Assembly: GCF_000424385.1 (NCBI RefSeq)
Contig: NZ_AUJU01000004.1
Span: 1-64,000, forward strand
From: Butyrivibrio sp. LC3010
Lineage (GTDB): Bacteria; Bacillota; Clostridia; Lachnospirales; Lachnospiraceae
Direction of reading: 5' to 3'
Length of the DNA: 64,000 nt
Below, in pieces: positions 23,242-33,500 of the stretch. The translations under genes and the position numbers were made by a program. The notes under the pieces are model-generated. The model did no database searches. It was not told the origin of the DNA and saw only the letters and a program-made list of their open reading frames with translations. How positions within the stretch are numbered: the first letter of the stretch is position 1; each line of letters opens with the position of its first letter.

Positions 23242-25380
23242 ATGGAAAAAAGAGGTAATCTTTCAATTAATTCTGAGAACATGTTCCCTATAATCAAGAA
23301 ATGGTTATATTCGGATCATGATATCTTTTACAGAGAAGTGGTATCTAATGCCTGTGATGCTATCACTAAGATCCGTAAAATGGATATGATGGGAGAGTAT
23401 ACACTTCCTGATGGCTTCAAACCTCGTGTAGATATCGTTCTTAATGATAAGGAAAAGACTATCAAAATTATTGATAATGGTATTGGTATGACAGCTGACG
23501 AGGTTGAGGAATATATCAACCAGGTAGCTTTTTCAGGTGCAACAGATTTCCTTAACAAGTATAAAGATAAAGCTAATGCTGATCAGATTATCGGTCACTT
23601 TGGTCTTGGCTTCTATTCCACATTCATGGTATCTGACTATGTAGATATCGATACACTTTCATATAAGTCAGATGCCGCATCAGTACATTGGACCTGCGAT
23701 GGCGGTTCTGATTTTGAGATGTCAGACGGTGACAAGAGGGAAATCGGTACAACCATCACACTTCATCTTTCAGATGATTGCCTTGAATTCTGCAACGAAT
23801 ACAAGGCTCGTGAAGTAATTGAGAAATACTGCTCATTCATGCCTTATGAGATTTATCTTTCAAGAGAAAATGAGGAAGGCACAGAGACCATCAAGGAATC
23901 AGAGAAGAGAGATGACGATGTTGTAATCGAAGTTATTGAGCCTGAGAAAAAAGAAGAAGCTAAATCTGATTCTGAGAAGGATGGCGAGGCTTCAGAGGAA
24001 AAGAAGGAAGAGGAGAGAAAGCTTAAGATTCGGAGAAGACCTCAGCTTCTTAATGACACACATCCGCTTTGGGCTAAGACACCTAAGGATTGCACAGATG
24101 AGGAATACAAGGAATTCTACAGAAAGGTATTCCGTGACTACAAGGAGCCTCTGTTCTGGATTCACCTCAATATGGATTATCCTTTCAACCTTAAGGGAAT
24201 TCTTTACTTCCCTAAGATTAATATGGAATTTGAATCCGCAGAGGGTGTTATCAAGCTCTACAATAACCAGGTATTTATTGCTGATAACATCAAGGAAGTT
24301 ATACCTGAATATCTGATGTTGCTTAAGGGAGTAATTGACTGTCCTGATCTGCCTCTTAATGTTTCAAGAAGTGCACTTCAGAATGATGGATTTGTTAAAA
24401 AGATTTCTGACTACATTTCCAAGAAAGTGGCAGAGAAGCTTGCAGGTCTTTGCAAGACAGATAAAGAGAACTACGACAAATACTGGGAAGACATTTCTCC
24501 TTTCATCAAGTATGGCTGCTTAAAGGATGACAAGTTCTGTGAGAAGATGAATGATTACATCCTCTTTAAGAATCTGGATGGTAAATACCTCACACTTCCC
24601 GATGCTCTTCAAATCAATAAGGAGGCAGAGGAAGCTGCAGCAGCTGAGGAAGCCAAGGATGAAAATGGTAACAAGGTTGAGGCAGAAGTAGTTGATGAGA
24701 ACGGAAACACAGTATCAGGAGAGGGATCAGATAATGCTGATTCAAAGGATGCTGAGAAGGAAAAAGAGCCCCGTACAATTTACTATGTAACTGACGAGCA
24801 GCAGCAGAGCCAGTACATCAATATGTTTAAGGCTCAGAAGATGGATGCGTTCATTCTTAACCACAATATCGATGTACCTTTCATTCAGCAGCTTGAGTCT
24901 AAGAACCAGGATATCAGATTCCAGAGAATTGATGCTGATCTCACAGATACCTTCAAGAGTAAGACATCTAAGAAGGCTGAGAAAGAATTTGAAGAAATCG
25001 AAAAGAATATCGGAGAGCAGATGAAAAAGGCTCTTAAAAATGAGCAGCTTGTTGTTAAGATTGAGAGACTTAAAGATAAAAAGATTTCTTCAATGCTCAC
25101 AGTATCTGAGGAAACACGTCGTATGCAGGATATGATGAAGATGTATGCTGCAAACGGAATGATGATGGGCGATCTTGGAATGGGTGGACAGACACTTATT
25201 CTTAATGCAAATCATCCTCTTGTTAAATATGTTATGGAAAACAAAGAGGGCGATAATGTTAATACAATATGTGAGCAGCTTTATGACCTTGCCCGCATCC
25301 AGAATGCTCCTTTGGACGCTGAGTCAATGACAAAATTTGTTCAGAGAAGCAATGACATTATGATGCTTCTTGCGAAATAA
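23242..25380 (+). CDS. htpG: Molecular chaperone HtpG (Hsp90)
   Basis: 712 residues from the ATG at 23242 (TTGGAGG RBS). The N-terminal GHKL ATPase domain has YREVVSNACDAITK, DNGIGMT and GHFGLGFYS. The middle domain has the SRSALQND motif, and a C-terminal dimerisation domain follows. Two acidic, Lys/Glu-rich inserts (about residues 235-265 and 465-510) make it longer than the roughly 625 residues usual in bacteria. The first lies where the eukaryotic charged linker sits, between the ATPase and middle domains. Control by CIRCE makes it a class I heat-shock gene here. Confidence 0.96.
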   Translation: MEKRGNLSINSENMFPIIKKWLYSDHDIFYREVVSNACDAITKIRKMDMMGEYTLPDGFKPRVDIVLNDKEKTIKIIDNGIGMTADEVEEYINQVAFSGATDFLNKYKDKANADQIIGHFGLGFYSTFMVSDYVDIDTLSYKSDAASVHWTCDGGSDFEMSDGDKREIGTTITLHLSDDCLEFCNEYKAREVIEKYCSFMPYEIYLSRENEEGTETIKESEKRDDDVVIEVIEPEKKEEAKSDSEKDGEASEEKKEEERKLKIRRRPQLLNDTHPLWAKTPKDCTDEEYKEFYRKVFRDYKEPLFWIHLNMDYPFNLKGILYFPKINMEFESAEGVIKLYNNQVFIADNIKEVIPEYLMLLKGVIDCPDLPLNVSRSALQNDGFVKKISDYISKKVAEKLAGLCKTDKENYDKYWEDISPFIKYGCLKDDKFCEKMNDYILFKNLDGKYLTLPDALQINKEAEEAAAAEEAKDENGNKVEAEVVDENGNTVSGEGSDNADSKDAEKEKEPRTIYYVTDEQQQSQYINMFKAQKMDAFILNHNIDVPFIQQLESKNQDIRFQRIDADLTDTFKSKTSKKAEKEFEEIEKNIGEQMKKALKNEQLVVKIERLKDKKISSMLTVSEETRRMQDMMKMYAANGMMMGDLGMGGQTLILNANHPLVKYVMENKEGDNVNTICEQLYDLARIQNAPLDAESMTKFVQRSNDIMMLLAK

Positions 25381-25687
25381 GTAATAAATGTAAAGTTAGT
25401 TAGATACGTATAACATTTTTATTAGTGTAAAACAGGCCGAAATCAGCGTAGATTTCGACCTGTTTGTCTATATCATATAAAAATTATTTTTAATTTGAAG
25501 GTTATTTTTTTCAAAAATCGTTATATACTAAGTAAGATGATGTCTTGGATGCAAAAGTAAATTGTATACAGGTATCTTTTATATTTACAAACAGACTACG
25601 CTATTATTTTAACCGTGCTGTCAGATAAATGCACAAACCTGATTCGGTTATTTATGTAGTGGCGTACTGAATCTAAGAGGAGATGTA
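25381..25687. other. Intergenic region between htpG and the ABC exporter operon
   Basis: Holds the htpG terminator (25431-25467) and an AT-rich stretch with no clear promoter pair before the ATG at 25688, whose RBS is GAGGAG. Confidence 0.5.
25431..25467 (+). terminator. Terminator after htpG
   Basis: AACAGG-CGAAATC and GATTTCG-CCTGTT arms with a TTTGT tail. Confidence 0.75.
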
Positions 25688-26386
25688 ATGCCGGCATTAG
25701 TTGAAATAAGGGATATATGTAAGGTTTATAATCCCGGCGAGAATGAAGTCAGGGCTCTCGATCATGTGAGCCTTAACATTGACAAAGGGGAATTCGTAGC
25801 CATTATCGGGCAGTCAGGTTCTGGTAAATCCACACTTATGAATATGCTTGGATGCTTGGATACACCTACCAGCGGGAAGTATTATCTGCATGGTATAGAT
25901 GTTTCCCATATGAGTGATGATGAGCAGTCAGATGTACGAAACAGAGAGATAGGCTTTATTTTTCAGGGCTTTAATCTGATACAGTCTCTTACGGCGCTTG
26001 AAAATGTTGAGCTTCCGCTGATGTACAGAGGTGTAAACAAGAGAAAAAGGCGTGAGCTGTCTATTGCGGCTCTTGAACATGTAGGACTTGGTAAGAGAAT
26101 GACTCACAAGCCATCTGAGCTTTCAGGAGGTCAGCAGCAGAGAGTGGCGATAGCAAGAGCTATAGCCCAGGCACCGCCTATTTTGCTTGCAGATGAGCCT
26201 ACAGGTAATCTGGACAGCGGATCCAGTAAGGAAATCATTTCCATAATAAAGAGGCTTTATGCTGAGGGCCGAACCGTAATTCTGATTACACACGACCCCG
26301 GAATTGCAAAACAGGCAAAGCGTATCATAACAATAAGTGATGGCAAAATTGCCAAAGACGAAATAAATGAGAATTTCACTTTGTAA
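25688..26386 (+). CDS. MacB/LolD-type ABC exporter ATP-binding protein
   Basis: 232 residues with Walker A GQSGSGKST, Q-loop FQGFNLIQSLTA, signature LSGGQQQRVAIARA, Walker B ILLADEPTGNLD and the switch His in LITHDP. This is the class that powers FtsX/MacB-type permeases. It is the first gene of a four-gene operon with an adaptor and two permeases. The exported substrate could be a peptide or antibiotic. Confidence 0.93.
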   Translation: MPALVEIRDICKVYNPGENEVRALDHVSLNIDKGEFVAIIGQSGSGKSTLMNMLGCLDTPTSGKYYLHGIDVSHMSDDEQSDVRNREIGFIFQGFNLIQSLTALENVELPLMYRGVNKRKRRELSIAALEHVGLGKRMTHKPSELSGGQQQRVAIARAIAQAPPILLADEPTGNLDSGSSKEIISIIKRLYAEGRTVILITHDPGIAKQAKRIITISDGKIAKDEINENFTL

Positions 26387-26422
26387 CTAAATCAGTACCA
26401 ATAATGATAGTGAGGAGTAAGT

Positions 26423-28024
26423 ATGTATCTGTTATCTTGGAAAAAAAGAGAAAAAAGTGGAGATGCCGGGGAGAACGTAATTGAAAAGTCAGATGTAGCG
26501 GTTGCGGAAAAAACAAATGAGGTTGCTGCAGAAAAAGCAAATGAAGTTGCTGATACCACTACTGATTTTTCATCTGATTTAACCTATAAACCTAAAAAGA
26601 AGAAAGGCTATATTAAATTCATCGTGCTGGCGCTTGTAGTTGCCTTAATTGCTTTTATAGTTTATTCGAATATAAAAACAAGTAATGCACCAACACCTGT
26701 TACTACTCAGAATGTAACAAAAGGTGATATAGAGGTTATCGTATCAATTAGTGGTAACGTTGCATCAGATGAGATCAAGACATATTTTGCAAAGCTTAGT
26801 GCTCCCATCGGAATAAACGGCCTTTCAGAAGGTGACAGGGTAAACAAGGGCGATGTTATTTATTCCTACGATGAAGCTGAACTTGAGAAATCAAAGAAAA
26901 AAGCAGAGCTCAGTCTTCAGCAGGCAAACGGAAGCTACAACGGAAGCCTTGAGAAAAATAAAAAAGCAACGGATGTCCTTGAGGGAAACAGCATCCATGA
27001 TATCAATAACCGACTTGATGAAATCACACATCAGATAGATGATATCAATAACAAGATTACTGAGAAAACCTCAAGAATGAATCAGACACTGACAGATCTT
27101 CAGAAGGTAAGTCAGGACGTTGATCAGAACAGGGTATCAGACGGCTATGATGCTGCACTTAAAAATGATGCTCCAAATGAGAGAAGAACTGAAGATGGCG
27201 AAAGCCAGATGGCACTTGAGATTGCAGATGCAATTTCAGATGTTCAGTATGCGCTTCAGAATGATCCCGAGATTCGTGAATGGAACAAACAGATAACGGC
27301 ATTGAATGAGGAGAAGGCTGATCTCAGCGAGCAGGCATCAGCAGAGATGTCAGCGCTTACATCAGGTGAGAAGAGTTCACTTGCTGCACAAAGAGAGCTT
27401 ACAGAGCTTGAAAGTACATCTGCTATTGCTGATATAGAGGAAGCTGTTGGTGGAATCAAGGCTGATTTTTCCGGTGTTATCACAGAGCTTACAGCAACAG
27501 AAGGTGCTACAGTTGCTCCCGGAACAAAAGTTATGACTATCGAGAGTACTGATGATGTAAGAGTTGATATACAGATATCAAAGTCAGATCTCAGCAAGAT
27601 TAAGACAGGTCAGAAGGTTGATGTTACTGTTAATGGTAAAGCCTATGAAGGTGAAGTAAAACAGATATCAGGTACTGCCAGGAACAATGCCAGTGGCGTT
27701 CCTGTTGTAGATGCAAAGATAAAGATAAACAATCCTGACAGCGACATTATTCTTGGTGTCGAGGCGGGCAATAAGATTCATACGGATAAAGCCACAGGCG
27801 TTATAGTAGTTCCTTACGAATACATTGGAACTGATTCAGAAGGTGACTTTGTTTTTGAAATCGAGAACGGTGAGCTTGTAAGAAAAGGAGTTACTCTCGG
27901 TCTTTCAACCACAACTGAAGCTGAAATCACAGAGGGTCTTAATGAGGGCGACATTATTGTTACAACTGATCCCACAACTCTTACAGCCGGAACCCGTGTA
28001 GTAGAAAATAACAGCGCAGAATAA
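26423..28024 (+). CDS. HlyD/MacA-like efflux adaptor protein
   Basis: 533 residues. After a charged cytoplasmic N-terminus of about 60 residues there is one membrane helix (FIVLALVVALIAFIVY), then a membrane-fusion-protein fold: lipoyl-like start (NVTKGDIEVIVSISGNVASDE, GDRVNKGDVIYSYD), a long coiled-coil hairpin (about 160-330), the second lipoyl half (ADFSGVITELTATEGATVAPGTKVMTI) and beta-barrel domains. It bridges the permease to the outside in MacAB-like pumps. The long Glu/Lys N-terminal extension is unusual. Confidence 0.88.
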   Translation: MYLLSWKKREKSGDAGENVIEKSDVAVAEKTNEVAAEKANEVADTTTDFSSDLTYKPKKKKGYIKFIVLALVVALIAFIVYSNIKTSNAPTPVTTQNVTKGDIEVIVSISGNVASDEIKTYFAKLSAPIGINGLSEGDRVNKGDVIYSYDEAELEKSKKKAELSLQQANGSYNGSLEKNKKATDVLEGNSIHDINNRLDEITHQIDDINNKITEKTSRMNQTLTDLQKVSQDVDQNRVSDGYDAALKNDAPNERRTEDGESQMALEIADAISDVQYALQNDPEIREWNKQITALNEEKADLSEQASAEMSALTSGEKSSLAAQRELTELESTSAIADIEEAVGGIKADFSGVITELTATEGATVAPGTKVMTIESTDDVRVDIQISKSDLSKIKTGQKVDVTVNGKAYEGEVKQISGTARNNASGVPVVDAKIKINNPDSDIILGVEAGNKIHTDKATGVIVVPYEYIGTDSEGDFVFEIENGELVRKGVTLGLSTTTEAEITEGLNEGDIIVTTDPTTLTAGTRVVENNSAE

Positions 28025-28035
28025 CGGAAGGTTCT

Positions 28036-29247
28036 ATGGATACATTTTTAGAATACATAGAAAGTGCAATTAAAAATATTCGCAGCAATAAGATGCGTAC
28101 AGGTCTTACCATGCTGGGAATCATAATCGGTATAGCCTCTGTTATAGCTGTAATTACAATAGGAAACGGAATGTCAGCCTACGTAGCCAATGAAGTCAGT
28201 TCTATAGGCGGTAATGTTGCAGGTATATATCTGGACAGATCAATAGCAGAGAGAGGCTTTACAGATGAAGATATAAGTGCTGTTAAGGAAAACTTTCCCG
28301 GACTTCTGGGAGCATCCTTTTCTGATACACAGTTCGGAATTGCCAGCGGACGTAAGGGCGCTTTCGATGCACTTATAAATGGTGCCGGCGCATCTTATAA
28401 ATACTCTGCTGGTACTAAACTTAAGACAGGTAGTTATTTCTCGGATGATCAGGTTGATCAGGGTGCCAGGGTATGTGTACTGATGGAGAATGATGCAGTA
28501 CATCTTTTTGGCACGAAGGATGCTATCGGCAAAACTCTGGAGCTTACTGTTGGTGGATCTTCAGTTGAACTTGAGGTTATAGGAATCAGAGAAAACTGGT
28601 CAGAAATGATAACTCAGATGATGGAGTTAGAGGGATATTTTTGCATGATAGATATGCCGCTTACCACCTATGCCAAGTCTTTTGGGGTGGATATTTCTGA
28701 GTTTAGCAATATGGAGATATATTGGAATTCAGACCAGTCTGAAAGCATAGTAAAAAGTACCACCAAGTTCCTTGAGAACAGATTGGGACTAAGAGGGCAG
28801 GATGCAGTATATTACGTAAGTATGGCAGATGTATCATCTTCAGTTGATTCCATAATGAGTGCCATCACTTCTTTCATGTCCCTTGTAGCCGCCATATCCC
28901 TGCTGGTAGGCGGAATCGGAGTCATGAATATCATGCTGGTATCTGTGACTGAGAGAACCAGAGAAATAGGTATAAGAAAATCTATAGGTGCCAGAACTAA
29001 GGCTATAATGGTGCAGTTTCTTGCAGAGTCTGCAATCATTTCACTGATGGGTGGAATTGTAGGAATAACACTTGGCATCGGAGTTGCCTATGTTGGATGC
29101 GTCTTTTTGAAATTAACTCCTGTAATAGATCCTTTTATTGTGGCAGGCGCAGCAGTTTTCTCAATTATGATCGGACTCTTTTTTGGAATTTATCCTGCAA
29201 GAAAAGCTGCAAAGTTAAAACCTATAGATGCTCTTTCAAGGAATTAG
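28036..29247 (+). CDS. MacB-type ABC permease (FtsX family), first copy
   Basis: 403 residues. An N-terminal amphipathic helix and first membrane helix (MLGIIIGIASVIAVITIGNG), an extracellular MacB_PCD-like domain of about 230 residues, then three membrane helices with the FtsX signature MSLVAAISLLVGGIGVMNIMLVSVTERTREIGIRKS and the ending FGIYPARKAAKLKPIDAL. It starts 11 bp after the adaptor. It probably forms a heterodimer with the next gene's product. Confidence 0.92.
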   Translation: MDTFLEYIESAIKNIRSNKMRTGLTMLGIIIGIASVIAVITIGNGMSAYVANEVSSIGGNVAGIYLDRSIAERGFTDEDISAVKENFPGLLGASFSDTQFGIASGRKGAFDALINGAGASYKYSAGTKLKTGSYFSDDQVDQGARVCVLMENDAVHLFGTKDAIGKTLELTVGGSSVELEVIGIRENWSEMITQMMELEGYFCMIDMPLTTYAKSFGVDISEFSNMEIYWNSDQSESIVKSTTKFLENRLGLRGQDAVYYVSMADVSSSVDSIMSAITSFMSLVAAISLLVGGIGVMNIMLVSVTERTREIGIRKSIGARTKAIMVQFLAESAIISLMGGIVGITLGIGVAYVGCVFLKLTPVIDPFIVAGAAVFSIMIGLFFGIYPARKAAKLKPIDALSRN

Positions 29248-29251
29248 TTTA

Positions 29252-30469
29252 ATGGAATATTTAAAAAGTGCTATATCAAGTATAAAACAGAATAAAGGAC
29301 GTACCTTCCTTACAATGTTGGGTATAATCATTGGTATTGCATCGGTTATAACCATTCTTTCAATCGGTAACGGTATGAAAAGCTATGTAAATACCTCACT
29401 GGATGAAATGTCATCCGGGGGTGTTACCATAAATCTTGATCCTAAGAAAACCGACAGATATCTGAATATCGATGATCTTGAGAAGATAAGAGATGTAGTT
29501 CCTGAGATGCTTGGAATAACAAATTCCATAAGTGCGAACGGTGAAGCTGTTACTGACAAGCAACAGCTGGAAGTGGGTATCACAGGGGGATTGCCGGATA
29601 TTGCAAGGGAAAATACAAAAGGTATGTTTGACGGAAGATTCTTCAGACAGGATGATGTTGAGTCGGGAGCTGCAGTATGCGTCATTTCCCAGGAAGATGC
29701 TATTTTGCTTTTTAATACAGATGAAGTAGTTGATAAGTCTTTTCAACTTAACATAGGTAATAAAAGTGCTGAATGTTCAATAGTGGGAGTAACAAGGAGT
29801 GATGAAGAAGACATCAAAAATGCCAGAGAGGCAGTCAGGAAGAAAGAACAGGCATACAATTGGTGTACAATCCAGGTCCCTTACACATTATTGACTGGCA
29901 GATTTGGACTTAGCGGTGAAAAGATAACAAGCTTTAAAATATATACATCACCTGGAATTGCTGATGAAACAGCACTGAAGGTAAAGAGCGTTACCGAGAA
30001 TTTAATTGATGTCAGAGGTGAGGGCGCAGTACAGATCCAGTCCTTCGCAAGTATAGCAGGAGCCTACAACAATATTCTTAATATTGTCACACTGGTAGTT
30101 GCCCTTATTGCAGCAATTTCCCTCCTTGTTGGCGGTATTGGTGTTATGAATATAATGACTGTTACCGTTACTGAGAGAACAAGGGAGATTGGAATACGCA
30201 AATCTCTTGGAGCAAAGACATCCTATATTTTGATTCAGTTTTTGACTGAGTCGGCAGTCATAACACTTATCGGTGGTATGATCGGAATACTTATGGGATA
30301 TCTCTTTACCAGAATAGTTCAGCTGTTTATGTCATTTCCGCCGGTCATCAGTCCTATGGATGTGCTTATGGTTGTTACCATATCTATTGCTGATGGACTG
30401 TTCTTTGGCATTTATCCTGCAAGAAAAGCAGCTAAGATGGATCCTATCGAAGCTCTCAGGCAGGAATAA
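29252..30469 (+). CDS. MacB-type ABC permease (FtsX family), second copy
   Basis: 405 residues from the ATG at 29252, four bases after the first permease ends. Same architecture: FLTMLGIIIGIASVITILSIGNG, a large extracellular domain, GGIGVMNIMTVTVTERTREIGIRKSL and FGIYPARKAAKMDPIEALRQ at the end. The extracellular domains of the two permeases have clearly diverged, which supports a heterodimeric pump rather than two separate ones. Confidence 0.92.
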   Translation: MEYLKSAISSIKQNKGRTFLTMLGIIIGIASVITILSIGNGMKSYVNTSLDEMSSGGVTINLDPKKTDRYLNIDDLEKIRDVVPEMLGITNSISANGEAVTDKQQLEVGITGGLPDIARENTKGMFDGRFFRQDDVESGAAVCVISQEDAILLFNTDEVVDKSFQLNIGNKSAECSIVGVTRSDEEDIKNAREAVRKKEQAYNWCTIQVPYTLLTGRFGLSGEKITSFKIYTSPGIADETALKVKSVTENLIDVRGEGAVQIQSFASIAGAYNNILNIVTLVVALIAAISLLVGGIGVMNIMTVTVTERTREIGIRKSLGAKTSYILIQFLTESAVITLIGGMIGILMGYLFTRIVQLFMSFPPVISPMDVLMVVTISIADGLFFGIYPARKAAKMDPIEALRQE

Positions 30470-30488
30470 AAAATGTAAAATATTTATG

Positions 30489-30519
30489 AAGCCACTCGTG
30501 TTCGAGCGGCTTTGTTTTA
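30489..30519 (+). terminator. Terminator of the exporter operon
   Basis: AAGCCACTCG-TGTT-CGAGCGGCTT followed by TGTTTT. A TATAAT at 30523-30528 just after it is a likely -10 for the next operon, though no good -35 is seen. Confidence 0.8.
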
Positions 30520-30563
30520 TGATATAATATTTTGGAATATGTACTCTTTGGGGAATCTTTTAC

Positions 30564-33500
30564 GTGAATAGTATTATTGACAGCATATTAAATGGACAAT
30601 TTGAAAATAATGAAAGAACTTTAAGTTTTTCTCTGCCTCGTCTTGAGCTTAGTATTAAGCCCGGAGAGATAGCAGAGGGAAGCTTTATTATCTATGGTCC
30701 TAAGGACAAGGCAGTACAGGGGGTAGTGTCGACTTCTGAGCTTCGTATGCAGGTTATCACAGCTAATTTTTCCGGCTATGAATTTGAAGTGGGCTACAGA
30801 TTTGATGGTACAGGTCTTAGTGCAGGTGATGCCATTAAGGGCGAGTTTTATGTAATATCAAATCAGGGAGAATACCAGCTTCCCTTTGTAGTTAGTGTGG
30901 AGATAAGTCACGTTATGTCCAGCCTTGGACCTATACGCAATATGTTCCACTTTGTGAATCTGGCCAAGACTGATTGGGATGAAGCAAAAAAACTCTTTTA
31001 TTCTGATGAGTTCATAGATGTTTTTGAGGAGAATGACGACAGTTATGAAAGCCTTTACAGAGGCTTATCTGCTGTACCTATGTCTGAAGCCAACATGGAG
31101 GAATTCTTAATCTCCATTAAGAAGAAGCAACCTATATCATATATTCCCGATCGCACGGAGATAGTTATTGATAATCCTGCTGCAGTTTCTGAGCATACGG
31201 TTATGATAGCGAGAAACGGCTGGGGTTATACGAGACTTGAAGTTGTTTTTGACGGAGAATTTCTGGATGCTGATTCCAAGGACATAACAGATAATGATTT
31301 TATAGGGAATAACTGTTTCTATAAATTCAGAATAAATACTGAGCATCTCCATGACGGGAATAACTTTGGTTCCATAACTTTTCAGACACCATATACTCAG
31401 GTGAAAATTCCGGTTACAGTTAGGGTGAACCTGGGCATAGAGCATCTTTCAACAGTTGAGATGGATAAAAAGAAGCTGATTGTTGAGCTTGTGAAGACTT
31501 ATGAGAGCTTTAGAAGCAAGAAAATCGGCTCAAGAGACTGGCTTTCAGAGAGTGGGAAACTTGTTAACAAAATGAATGCCATAGACCCTAAGGATCCGGC
31601 ATTCAGACTATATACCGCACAGTATCTCATAACTGCCTCAAGGGTTACTGAGGGAAAATGGATCCTTGATCAGATGAAGACAGTGCTTGAAGAAGAGTAT
31701 CCTGATAATGATACCCTTTACTGTTATTACCTGTATCTGACCACCCTTGTGACAAGAGATGAGTATTCTATAAATGAAGTTTCCCGAATGATGGAAGGAA
31801 TCTTTTCGAGAAATTCAGATAATTGGCGTATTGCATGGCTCCTTTTGTATATTTCAGAGGAGTATTCATCAAGCCTGTCAAGCAGATGGATGCTTTTGGA
31901 GCAGCAGTTTAAAGATGGATGCAGAAGCCCTATTCTTTTTATAGAAAGTCTGAATATACTTACAGATTCTCCTACCATGCTTTCAAGAATGGGAGAATTT
32001 GAGCTTCAGACATTACAATATGGAGCCAAAAAAGGTATATTGCAGTCGCCTCTTATTGATCAGGTGGTATATCTTGGTTCAAGGGAGAGGACTTATAACG
32101 AGAAACTCTGTAAAATCCTGATGGAGTGCTACAAGCTAAGAGAGGACAATGAGTCACTTGAGGCTGTTTGCTCACTTCTTATAAAGGGTAACAGAACTGA
32201 CAAAGCTGCCTTCCATTGGTATGCTATGGGAGTTGAAAACGAGCTTCATATTACAAGGCTTTATGAATATTACATGGCTTCAATCTATCTTGATGAGGAT
32301 GGAATGCTTCCCTGTGATATATCCAAGATGGTGCTGATGTTTTTCTCTTATCAAAGTGATCTTGATTATGAGAAAAATGCGATTCTTTACAGATATCTTC
32401 ATGAGCATAGGGATGAATATCCCGACCTGTACGACTCCTACAGACTGCAGATAGAAAAATATCTTCTTGAGCAGCTGGACAGAGGCCGCATTAACAAAGA
32501 CCTTGGATATTTATACAAGAATCTTCTTACAAGACAGATGGTTGATGCCAGCAACTGCGATAAGGTTATGCGCATTCTCTACAGTAATGAGATAAAGACT
32601 GATAATCTTCGCATGACCAAAGTAATAGTTGTATATGATAAGCTCCAGGAAGAAGTCGAGTATCCTTTGGTAAACGGCTCAGCGTTTGTGCCTCTTTATG
32701 GAAGCGATTACTCTGTATTTCTTGCGGATGTTGATGACCATAGATTTGCTGAGGGTATACCCTTCATTAATGCAAAGCTTATGCTGGTCGGACAGCTTGC
32801 TTCTTACGTTGTTCCTTATATTCAAAAGGGACCTGAGAGTATAGACCTGTTCCTTTGTGAGCTTGAAAAGAGTGCCTATACCATCACCATGGAAAATGTG
32901 GGAAGATATAGAGATCTTGCAGATAATCCTCAGGTAAGAGAAATCTGCAGAAGAAGGATCAGGGAAAGTCTAATCCGTTTTTATTATGATAATAATTTCG
33001 AGCGCCAGCTTTCAGAGTACATGGATGAAGTGGAGATGGATAAGCTCGGCACCACAGACAGGACCAATATGTTTGAACTTATGGTTATGTCCGGGAACTA
33101 CACCAAAGCATATAATCTTGTAAGCAGATTCGGGACCTACAAGCTTGATCCCAGAGTTGTTATGAGATTGTGCGGAAGGCTTCTTGATAATGATGCTCTT
33201 GAAAGCAATGAGGATAATTCCAAGATCGCTTGGTATGCATTTTCACAGTCTAAGTATGATGATCAGCTGATAACCTTCCTTGCAGGCTGCTATAACGGAA
33301 CCATAAAGCAGATGAGGGATTTATGGAAAACAGCTGACTCCACCGGAATAGATGCTTTTGAACTGTCTAAGAGGATGCTTGTACAGATATTGTATACAGG
33401 TGCTCATATCGGTGATAAGACGGCGCTGTTTAAAGGTTATGTAACAAAAAGTGGCGGAGGAGACAAACTTGAGAAGGCATTTCTCGCAAAATCATCTCAT

